Positions 1 to 6,018 of a stretch of DNA of 9,072 bases are shown here, piece by piece. The position numbers and the translations under genes are program-made. Under the pieces are notes generated by a model. The model was not told where the DNA came from, did no database searches, and saw only the letters and a list, made by a program, of their open reading frames with translations. Within the stretch, counting starts at the first letter, position 1. Every line of letters begins with the position of its first letter. This DNA is from CAZOOW01 sp964581535 (lineage in GTDB: Bacteria > Patescibacteriota > Saccharimonadia > Saccharimonadales > Saccharimonadaceae): assembly GCA_964581535.1 (NCBI GenBank), contig CAZOOW010000009.1, positions 1 through 9,072 on the forward strand, written 5' to 3'.

Positions 1-54
1 TTTTGGCAGTCCATTTACGAAAAAATACGACAGGACTTCACGGGCGGCGGCTGA
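1..54 (+). pseudogene. Possible recombinase C-terminal tail cut off by the element end
   Basis: In the frame with TGG at 4-6 the sequence reads W-Q followed by SIYEKIRQDFTGGG and a TGA stop at 52-54. The recombinase gene at the other end reaches the same W-Q at 9005-9010 but then ends G-R-stop. If the two ends were joined, as in the circle, the recombinase would read through the core into this tail. The segment is thus probably the displaced end of the recombinase gene rather than a gene in its own right. There are no upstream bases to test other readings. Confidence 0.4.
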
Positions 55-108
55 CGCCCCGCGCTTAAGCCACGCCGCCCGTGCGCCGCGCCAAAGCTAT
101 GGATTTTG
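3..108 (+). repeat. Left terminal repeat of the element (attL side)
   Basis: These 106 bases are a perfect reverse complement of 7358-7463. The arm is much more GC-rich than the genes around it. It contains an 11-bp stem, CACGGGCGGCG at 39-49 pairing with CGCCGCCCGTG at 73-83, and the palindrome GCTTAAGC in the loop. It starts with the core TTGGCAG. Identity stops at 109 on one side and before 3 on the other. The likely role is the left half of the recombinase attachment site. Perfect identity over this length means either recent duplication or conversion, or an assembly effect. Confidence 0.85.
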
Positions 109-130
109 GCGATTTCAAGTTTTTCCGATT

Positions 131-195
131 ATTTATATTTTGAGTAATAGTGGCTCAAAATATAAATCAGTGCGGTTCGCCAACTGGCGAACCGC
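131..195. other. Two tandem hairpins in the left leader
   Basis: The first is a perfect 14-bp inverted repeat, ATTTATATTTTGAG (131-144) with CTCAAAATATAAAT (154-167) and a 9-base loop. The second is a perfect 11-bp GC-rich repeat, GCGGTTCGCCA (172-182) with TGGCGAACCGC (185-195) and a 2-base loop. CGCCAA at 178-183 can alternatively pair with TTGGCG at 196-201. A T-run starts only about 15 bases after the second stem, so it is not a textbook terminator. The pair may insulate the cargo operon from transcription entering at the left end, or be a recombination or protein site. The rest of 109-389 is AT-rich, with no gene seen. Confidence 0.6.
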
Positions 196-301
196 TTGGC
201 GGCAAATTCTTTTTTAAAATATAGTTTTCATCAAATTTTGGTCTAATTATTATCAAAATAACTAATGGTCAAGGTAAGTAAAGATTATCAATTTTTTTGT
301 G

Positions 302-335
302 TTGACTTTTACACCCAAAAGTATCATGATATAAG
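302..335 (+). promoter_or_regulatory. Probable promoter of the vWA/MoxR operon
   Basis: TTGACT at 302-307 is a good -35 box. At a 17-base spacing stands CATGAT (325-330), a moderate -10; TATAAG at 330-335 would need a longer spacer. Transcription would start near 337-342 and leave a leader of about 50 bases before the ATG at 390. TATGAT at 352-357 is another possible -10 but has no -35 partner. This is the only convincing -35 element upstream of the three co-directional cargo genes. Confidence 0.45.
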
Positions 336-389
336 GGAATAATTTGTTTAATATGATAGATGTAATTATAGTTTAGTAAGCATTTAATT

Positions 390-2582
390 ATGGAAAAATT
401 TCAAGTAAATGCGGAAATTGTGCCAGAGGAATCAGGCGATTTATATAAAGCTTTACGTAAGCATAAAGAGCAAGACGCCTTAGCAGAGTTTACTCCTGAA
501 CAACAAGAGGAAATAAAGCAAAAACAGCAAATACTTTCCTCTCTAGCGTATTTTATTGGTAAAGATTTTCGTATTCCAGTGGAATTAAATCAGCCTGGAG
601 CTGGCTGGCATTGGGATTTTCAAAACAATGTTATTCGTATTGACCCCAAAGATCTTTTGGAAAAGCCTATAGATTATTTGCGTTTTGTTATCTCTCACGA
701 AGGTGGTCATAGACGTATTAGTCGTACGGACTTTATTCCCGTAGAAGAATGGAAGCAACCAGGCTTTGCTTTTATGATGAACGCTATCGAAGATCCGCGG
801 GACAATAACTTTGTCGCTGAAAGTTATCCAAAATTTCGTGAGCAAATGATCATTGCCTATCAACATGATCTAGATTTGGAAGTCCAATATAAAGACATGG
901 CTCAAAAAAAACTTGGCCATCAGCCTCGTTTTATGCAGGCTGGTTTTGAATATATTAAACAATGGTTTAAAGAAACCCAAGGTCAAGACATAGAGATACC
1001 AGAAGATTTACCAGCAGAGGTACAAGCTGTTTTAAAGTCAACCATTGAATCAGCTAGGGATTCTTGGCTGAGATATCCATCTCGAGCTGAAGCTGATAAA
1101 AGTGAGGAATTAATTACTCAATATGCGCAAACCTCGTATGAAATAAATCGTGAGGAAATTTGGCCAGAATTTCAAAAATTAGTTCAAGCTGATGTAGAAG
1201 ACCAGAAGACTCAGGAGTTTTTGGAAGATATGCAGAAAAATCAGAGTGGTGATAGCGGACAATCTGGTCTACCTCAGGAATTTAAAGACAAGTTAACACC
1301 GCCAGAACAACAAGCCTTAGAAGAAGCTATTAATCAAGCTCTGGAAGAAGCAAAAAAAGAGCAAGAACAAAAAACAAAAACAGAATCTTCTGAGCAAGAA
1401 AAGAGCGACTCAGCGTCCTCGGATGTTAAAGATGGCGAGTCAGAAGAATCGTCTACTGCAAAACCCATTGACCTTAGCTCTCTGCCCGAAAGTTTAAAAC
1501 AAAAGATAAAAGAATATATTGACTCTTTACCGGAAGATCAGCAACAAGAAATAGCTGATAGAGCTAATGCGGCTATTCAGGAATTTGCGGAATCTGTAGG
1601 CGAGGCTTTACAAGGTAAGCTAGTAGACAATCCAGCCGATAAAGCTGAGCGCGCGGAAGAAAACGAGAGTGATGGTTCTAGAGCAGAGGAAGTTTTACAA
1701 CAGAGTAGAGAAGTATCAGGGGTAGATAAAGAAGAGTTAAGGAAATATCGAGAGAAAATAGCTAAAGAACTTAAAAAAGATGCCAATGTTTATGAAAAAA
1801 TGCGGCAAGAGGTTTTGCCACTCATAGACAAATTGGAGACAGATTTACGGGAAATATTCGTCGCTCGTAAAGAGCATGGATGGAAGAGTGGTTTTACCAC
1901 TGGTAAGCGCATTGATATCAAAAGAAGAATTCAAGAAAAAGCTAAATCAGTGCCAGCCATGGAGAGTAAAGCTTGGCAAAAGCGCGAGTTGCCACAAGAA
2001 AGAGACTATGCCATATCATTATTGGTTGATTTGTCTGGCTCCATGTCTCATGGCAATAAAATCGAAGAAACTTTCAAAGCGGTTATTGTTTTGTCCGAAG
2101 TCTTAAATCGTCTATCCATCAATTTAGAAGTGTTAGGTTTTAATGATCGTATTTACGAATATCAGGATTTTGGCCAGCCAATGTCTAAAGATGTCAGAGA
2201 AAATATGGGTGGTATGCTAGAAGAAGTACATGATTCTAGCGATACAGGTAAGGCTAGGTGGAATGATGATGGTTGGGCGCTGGAACAAGCTTCGGAGCGT
2301 TTGGTCGGGCAAAAAGCCAATCAAAAATTTTTGATTGTGCTTTCTGATGGTCAGCCAGAAGAATCATCTATGCATCCTCGTGATCAGTATGAATTAAGTA
2401 AAATTATCAAAAAGATATTAGCCGAAACTGACCTTAAATTGATCGGTTTGGGTGTAGGCCGAGGCACAGAGCATGTTGGTACTTATTACCCCAATAGTAT
2501 TGCTAATGTAGCAGTCCAAGAAATGGCTGAAAAACTAGCCGTCTTAATCAAAGAAGTAGTTGCTAATTATGATAATTTTTAG
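390..2582 (+). CDS. Metallopeptidase-like protein with C-terminal vWA domain
   Basis: This is a 730-residue, apparently cytoplasmic protein with no signal peptide or membrane segment. The N-terminal part (about 1-240) has a zinc-peptidase motif, HEGGH at 103-107, followed by an acidic N-A-I-E-D-P-R block at 131-137 that could supply the third ligand. Residues about 265-465 are a highly charged, Glu/Gln/Lys-rich linker, partly coiled-coil. The C-terminal part (about 538-730) is a von Willebrand factor A domain with an intact MIDAS: DLSGS at 547-551, a Thr near 619 and Asp653 in LSDG. vWA proteins of this kind usually pair with MoxR-type AAA+ ATPases, and one lies two genes downstream. Inference: the MIDAS partner of that ATPase, perhaps with proteolytic output. 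The ATG has no Shine-Dalgarno, as in the other genes here. It resembles CobT/CoxE-like vWA proteins, but the exact family is not settled. Confidence 0.85.
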   Translation: MEKFQVNAEIVPEESGDLYKALRKHKEQDALAEFTPEQQEEIKQKQQILSSLAYFIGKDFRIPVELNQPGAGWHWDFQNNVIRIDPKDLLEKPIDYLRFVISHEGGHRRISRTDFIPVEEWKQPGFAFMMNAIEDPRDNNFVAESYPKFREQMIIAYQHDLDLEVQYKDMAQKKLGHQPRFMQAGFEYIKQWFKETQGQDIEIPEDLPAEVQAVLKSTIESARDSWLRYPSRAEADKSEELITQYAQTSYEINREEIWPEFQKLVQADVEDQKTQEFLEDMQKNQSGDSGQSGLPQEFKDKLTPPEQQALEEAINQALEEAKKEQEQKTKTESSEQEKSDSASSDVKDGESEESSTAKPIDLSSLPESLKQKIKEYIDSLPEDQQQEIADRANAAIQEFAESVGEALQGKLVDNPADKAERAEENESDGSRAEEVLQQSREVSGVDKEELRKYREKIAKELKKDANVYEKMRQEVLPLIDKLETDLREIFVARKEHGWKSGFTTGKRIDIKRRIQEKAKSVPAMESKAWQKRELPQERDYAISLLVDLSGSMSHGNKIEETFKAVIVLSEVLNRLSINLEVLGFNDRIYEYQDFGQPMSKDVRENMGGMLEEVHDSSDTGKARWNDDGWALEQASERLVGQKANQKFLIVLSDGQPEESSMHPRDQYELSKIIKKILAETDLKLIGLGVGRGTEHVGTYYPNSIANVAVQEMAEKLAVLIKEVVANYDNF

Positions 2583-2636
2583 TACTATTTAGATGTGTTA
2601 TTAGTAGTTAAATAAACTGATTAAATAACTAATTTT

Positions 2637-3047
2637 ATGGCAGAAGTAAGTAAAAAAACATCTTTAGTTGATTTTCTTTCGATAGTTCTTGGTTCAAAGG
2701 AGGTTGGGTTAATTTTAGCTAAAGATAAATCTGAATTTACTGATTTTATGCAAAAGCTGGAGCAAACAGGTTTTCGACAAGCCCAGAAGATGACTGATAT
2801 TACCAAAATTGCTAGAGTTTATTTTGCGCTTGATGAAGTAGTAAACAAAGAGGTGTATGATTTTGTGGTCCAGTATCCTAGCGGTCAAGTAGAGCTCTTT
2901 GATAAGCAATTAATGCAATCTACAGTTTTTTCTCCTGATTACAAAAATTCAGCTGTAGTATTGCTTGTATATAAAGATAGTCTAATTAAGTTTAAAGAAC
3001 AGGGCTTTGATATTTTAACAGTGGCTGGCCCAGCTTTTCAATCATAA
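2637..3047 (+). CDS. Small unknown protein between the vWA and ATPase genes
   Basis: The 136-residue product is not recognised. It is soluble, with alternating helices and strands, no signal peptide, no transmembrane segment, no cysteine, and no catalytic motif I can name. It starts 54 bases after the vWA gene and ends 4 bases before the ATPase ATG, so it is almost certainly co-transcribed with both and probably translationally coupled to the ATPase. Codon use and base composition match its neighbours. The position suggests an adaptor or third subunit of the vWA/MoxR complex; that is inference from gene order only. The ATG start follows an AT-rich stretch with no Shine-Dalgarno. Confidence 0.75.
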   Translation: MAEVSKKTSLVDFLSIVLGSKEVGLILAKDKSEFTDFMQKLEQTGFRQAQKMTDITKIARVYFALDEVVNKEVYDFVVQYPSGQVELFDKQLMQSTVFSPDYKNSAVVLLVYKDSLIKFKEQGFDILTVAGPAFQS

Positions 3048-3051
3048 ATAT

Positions 3052-5163
3052 ATGCCATCACCAGAAAGACAATTTAATGTGCTTGTGCCTGATCAGAATC
3101 CGCAAAATACAGATGCTGATAAGCCAGAGTCTAGGGACACAGACGAGCCAATCCAAGAAACAGAACATAGCATTTCATATTTAGGCGTTGGCTTGGAAAA
3201 GGCAGAAGCGGGTAATAGCCAGTTTGTTCCAGCTAGAGAACAATATCAAGATTTTATCAATGACAAAGAAATATCCTTGCCTTTACAGCGCGATATTGCA
3301 GTTTCTTTTTTAGGTGGCGATCCGTTGTTAGTTGAAGGAGGTACATCACTGGGCAAAACTACGACTGTCAAAAAGATGGCCGCTGAATTGGGTTGGGAAG
3401 TGCATTATGCCAATCTAAACGGCGCTACTGATGTGGAGGATTTAATGGGTCGCTATATACCTAATCCCAATAGAAACAAACCAGAGGATCCTGAATATAT
3501 TTTTGCTGATGGCAAGGTGACTAGCGGTCTCAGGCAGGAAGAAGGTAAAACCAAAGTTATTATTTTGGATGAATTTAATGCTTCCGCTCCTAATATTCTT
3601 ATTCGCTTGCATGAAGTATTGGATTCCCTAGAGCGCGGAGGTGATGTGATCCTTTCAGAAGACGCTTCAGAGGCAGTCAAAGTAGATAAAAATAGGACCA
3701 AAGTGGTTGCTTTGATGAATCCTCCGGGTAAAGGTTTTTTGGGCCGCGAGCCTCTGGATCCAGCTCAATTAAGGCGCTGGGTTTACAAAAAAATGCCAAC
3801 AGAATTGCCAGCTGGCACTTTTTCCTATTCTACCGATGCTTTATTTGGTGCGGAGTCAGAAACTCAAAATATTACTCCGGATATGTTTATCAATGCCCGC
3901 GAGGAAGCTTTGACACCAGAACAGTTGCCAGAAATTCCAGGTATGAGAGAAATTTTGGAAAAATACAAAGAATTTCATAAAGCCGCTAAAGAACTTTTGA
4001 AAAATAGGAAATTAGCTGAAGACCAACCTCAGCCTTTTACTTATGATGATCGCATGGAGCCAAAGCGCGTGCGAGACTTTATTTTAAGATTTTATAGCGG
4101 CGATATCAATGAAACTTTTCAGCAGGCTCTCAAGTATTATTATGTTAATAAATTAGAGGACGAAGCTGATAGAAAAAAGTTAGGCGAATTGATTAGATTA
4201 GTAGAATATAAACCAAAAGTTGCTGAATCCAAGCGTCGAGGAGCAGAAAGAGATAAAGATAAAGCACCAACTGTGGCAAAAGTCGAGAGAGCGAGCAGTG
4301 AAGGCGGTGTAGAGACTAGTTTTGAGCAAGCCAGAGAAATAATGGGTGATAATTTCTATGGTCCCGAAGAAGTAGCTAGCACCTTTGGTTTTGAACTAAG
4401 CAAAGAAGAAATACCCAAGATACCATATAGCAAAGAAGATTTGGAAAAAGCAGTTAAACTAGGAGAAAGCCTCATTTTGAGAATTAGTCATGACGCAGAA
4501 GGTAATCCCATGACCATGCAAAGAATAAATCAAATTATGGATCCTAAGCTGGTTGAGGGTAAAGAGGGCAGGTTGCTTTATGATACTGATTGGTATAAAA
4601 ATGAAAGTTTTTATACTAAGGATTCTCTAACAATGGAGTGGCGTTTAGTTGGCGGTTCATTTGTGCCTGATGTGCATTCTAAAAAAGATAGAGAAGGCAA
4701 ATATACAGAAGATTCTAGGGGTAAAAATTATATTCAGCAAACCAGATTATTGCGTGATTATCTCAAATCTATTGACTCTCTTAGTGAGGTAGAGGAAGCG
4801 CAGTGTGCTGATGAAAATTTAAAGTATCTAGCTGATAAAATGGGTGTGGATTGGGAGACAGGTGATATTACAGACGAGGCTAAGTATAAGGCTAATTGGC
4901 AAATGGTAGCCTCAGAGTTATCTCAGTTAGATATTAACGTTGATCATCGTCGTATGCCAGCCGAAATTATTTATGATTTTTCCGTCCAGTTTAACAAATC
5001 TAAAAGTAGAGGATTTCTAGAGCATAATTATGATTGGTCAAGAGCCGTTTCCTCTGGTGGCCATCTGGTGTATGTCGGTGGTGCCGATGCTAGTGGCGCC
5101 GGTGTCTACAGGGGGGGTCCTGTCTCTCGCGATGGCCTTATGGGTGTTGTTTCTCTCCGCTAG
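3052..5163 (+). CDS. MoxR-like AAA+ ATPase with DGR-diversified C-terminus
   Basis: This 703-residue protein is the DGR target. After a polar N-terminal tail (about 1-60) comes a MoxR-like AAA+ core. It has Walker A G-G-T-S-L-G-K-T at 96-103, Walker B with ILDEF at 171-175, a sensor-1-like LMNPP at 221-225 and Arg-Arg at 241-242 as candidate arginine finger. Residues about 385-430 are a charged linker. The C-terminal part (about 436-703) carries blocks I associate with CPR DGR variable proteins: K-N-Y-x-Q-T near 558-563, D-H-R-R-x-P-A-E-I-I-Y-D at 631-642, and L-E-H-N-Y-D-W at 656-662. The last 39 residues are encoded by the variable repeat. Inference: a C-type-lectin-like or related binding fold whose surface is rewritten, steering an ATP-driven remodeller. 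No signal peptide is seen, so it should act inside the cell. A terminator follows the stop. Confidence 0.9.
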   Translation: MPSPERQFNVLVPDQNPQNTDADKPESRDTDEPIQETEHSISYLGVGLEKAEAGNSQFVPAREQYQDFINDKEISLPLQRDIAVSFLGGDPLLVEGGTSLGKTTTVKKMAAELGWEVHYANLNGATDVEDLMGRYIPNPNRNKPEDPEYIFADGKVTSGLRQEEGKTKVIILDEFNASAPNILIRLHEVLDSLERGGDVILSEDASEAVKVDKNRTKVVALMNPPGKGFLGREPLDPAQLRRWVYKKMPTELPAGTFSYSTDALFGAESETQNITPDMFINAREEALTPEQLPEIPGMREILEKYKEFHKAAKELLKNRKLAEDQPQPFTYDDRMEPKRVRDFILRFYSGDINETFQQALKYYYVNKLEDEADRKKLGELIRLVEYKPKVAESKRRGAERDKDKAPTVAKVERASSEGGVETSFEQAREIMGDNFYGPEEVASTFGFELSKEEIPKIPYSKEDLEKAVKLGESLILRISHDAEGNPMTMQRINQIMDPKLVEGKEGRLLYDTDWYKNESFYTKDSLTMEWRLVGGSFVPDVHSKKDREGKYTEDSRGKNYIQQTRLLRDYLKSIDSLSEVEEAQCADENLKYLADKMGVDWETGDITDEAKYKANWQMVASELSQLDINVDHRRMPAEIIYDFSVQFNKSKSRGFLEHNYDWSRAVSSGGHLVYVGGADASGAGVYRGGPVSRDGLMGVVSLR
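5045..5159 (+). repeat. DGR variable repeat (VR)
   Basis: This stretch aligns without gaps to 5483-5597 (offset 438). It differs at 19 of 27 template adenines and at one other base (T5551 in the template, G5113 here). Adenine changes go to G (11), T (5) and C (3). Fifteen residues differ between positions 669 and 696 of the ATPase, mostly template Asn codons changed to Gly, Ser, Asp, Tyr, His or Leu. The last 21 bases (5139-5159) are identical in both copies, as expected for the initiation-of-mutagenic-homing region. Similarity ends right at the stop codon. The left limit is set by mismatches at non-adenine bases 5043-5044. Confidence 0.95.
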
Positions 5164-5207
5164 TTTCTTCTCTCTTGATTTTTTGATTTTTGTGTTTTGA
5201 TTCTTTG

Positions 5208-5234
5208 ACAAAAGCTCCATAGTGGGGCTTTTGT
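5208..5234 (+). terminator. Terminator hairpin after the ATPase/VR gene
   Basis: ACAAAAGCTCC (5208-5218) pairs with GGGGCTTTTGT (5224-5234): 11 pairs including one G-T, with a 5-base loop. The A-run and T-run inside the stem make it work in either direction. It sits 45 bases after the ATPase stop, downstream of a pyrimidine-rich stretch, and would separate the target operon from the TR transcript. DGRs often have a hairpin just downstream of VR that promotes homing, so a second role is possible, although this one lies farther away than in the classic phage example. Confidence 0.7.
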
Positions 5235-5259
5235 GCTAGTCTCTAATTTTGTTTTTTCA

Positions 5260-5268
5260 TGGTATAAT
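5260..5268 (+). promoter_or_regulatory. Extended -10 promoter for the TR transcript
   Basis: TGGTATAAT is a perfect extended -10 element (TGn followed by TATAAT at 5263-5268). No good -35 is found 16-18 bases upstream, which is acceptable for extended -10 promoters. Transcription would begin near 5275, just beyond the ATPase terminator and about 208 bases before TR. No plausible coding start follows, so the expected product is the template RNA. Confidence 0.65.
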
Positions 5269-5482
5269 ATATTCGGCTAATGAAGGATTGCGCATAGCGT
5301 GATTCTCGCCAAAATATAAAACATGAGAGAAGAACTGCTTGTCTAGCTCTGGAGCGATAGTTGGCTTCAAAAAGTCAATCAGTCGCCGCATTTTTATACA
5401 ACAAGCGCTACCTTGTCTATCAAGCTGTGCTTGTGCCTATGCCAGGCTCATGCCTTTGATGGAGTTAGGCAAAACAACTATT

Positions 5483-5597
5483 CCGTTTCCTCTGATGGCA
5501 ATCTGGTGAATGTCGGTAATGCCAATGCTAATGGCGCCAATGTCAACAGGTGGAATCCTGACAATCGCAATAGCAATATGGGTGTTGTTTCTCTCCG
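5483..5597 (+). repeat. DGR template repeat (TR)
   Basis: This is the invariant donor copy of VR. Read in the VR frame it holds eleven AAT/AAC codons, two GAT/GAC codons, and AGC, AGG and ATG, clustered between 5494 and 5580. AAY codons are the favoured DGR target because changes at their two adenines reach many residues but never a stop. It lies 320 bases downstream of the target gene, in the same orientation, and upstream of the RT. The 3' limit may extend by one base (A5598 against C5160). Confidence 0.95.
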
Positions 5598-5615
5598 AAG
5601 TCACTCTCATGACCA

Positions 5616-5648
5616 AAAACAAGCAGATATTCATTATCTGTTTGTTTT
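5616..5648. terminator. Bidirectional terminator between TR and avd
   Basis: AAAACAAGCAGATA (5616-5629) pairs with TATCTGTTTGTTTT (5635-5648) over 14 bp with one G-T pair and a 5-base loop. On the minus strand the stem overlaps the last codons and stop of avd and is followed by a run of T (A-run 5615-5619), a good terminator for that gene. On the plus strand it would end the template RNA. Its place between two convergent units supports both roles. Confidence 0.75.
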
Positions 5649-6014
5649 GTGAAGACTGTTTATCCAACCACCGAGCATTTTACCAATTTCTTGTAAACGA
5701 CCTTGATATTCTATGTAGTATTTTTGCTCAATAGTTTTTATGTCTTTAGCTAAGCGGATAATTATTTTTAAGCATTCCAAAGATATATTAGCTTGGCGAA
5801 GGATTTCCTGTTTGCGCGTCAAATTATTAGTATGATAGGCTGTACTGATTAAGATCAGCATATCCAATAAAAGATTTTCGGTTTTTTGGCCGATAGTAAA
5901 TCTATCTTTTTTAGGAATTGTCTCGCAGCGCAAATGCCAGGCAACATATAGTTTGTAGTTGGCCTGAAAGAGTGGTGTTTGTTGAGCTGCTGTGTTTTTT
6001 GTAGAGTTGTTCAT
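5634..6014 (-). CDS. avd: DGR accessory variability determinant (Avd-like four-helix bundle)
   Basis: This 126-residue, helix-rich, basic protein matches the Avd/four-helix-bundle pattern. It has an N-terminal P-L-F-x-x-x-Y-K-L-Y-x-x-W segment, then I-P-K-K-D-R-F-T-I-G-x-K, three further amphipathic helices, and a C-terminal I-G-K-M-L-G-G-W-I-N-S-L. Avd forms a pentameric barrel that binds the DGR reverse transcriptase and template RNA and is required for mutagenic cDNA synthesis. I chose the ATG at 6014 over an upstream one in the same frame because the family begins shortly before the P-L-F segment, and the longer form would run into the RT coding region. It is divergent from the RT gene with only 4 bases between the two start codons, so its promoter must lie inside the RT gene. 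It ends in the bidirectional hairpin after TR. The ATG has no Shine-Dalgarno. Confidence 0.88.
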   Translation of the reverse strand: MNNSTKNTAAQQTPLFQANYKLYVAWHLRCETIPKKDRFTIGQKTENLLLDMLILISTAYHTNNLTRKQEILRQANISLECLKIIIRLAKDIKTIEQKYYIEYQGRLQEIGKMLGGWINSLHKTNR

Positions 6015-6018
6015 ATTT

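Larger units (their letters stand above)
5275..5650 (+). ncRNA. Predicted DGR template RNA (leader + TR + 3' hairpin)
   Basis: The unit is defined by the extended -10 promoter at 5260-5268 and the strong hairpin at 5616-5648, giving an RNA of about 370 nt. It would hold a leader of about 208 nt, the template repeat, and about 50 nt of 3' flank. Sequence on both sides of TR is known in the studied phage DGR to be needed for priming and for RT-Avd binding, so a leader and tail of this kind are expected. An open frame with a TTG start does run through TR, but its product is just the TR translation flanked by non-coding-like residues. Boundaries are inferred from the signals. Confidence 0.6.

Noticed and set aside
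585..3701. Several minus-strand and out-of-frame open frames inside the vWA, unknown and ATPase genes
   Set aside because: They lie wholly within strong plus-strand genes with recognised motifs, and none has domain content.
5413..5652. Open frame through TR (plus strand, TTG start)
   Set aside because: Its middle is the TR translation in the VR frame and its ends have no coding character; the region is better explained as template RNA.
5038..5667. Two similar minus-strand open frames across VR and TR
   Set aside because: They resemble each other only because VR and TR are copies; both are antisense to explained features.
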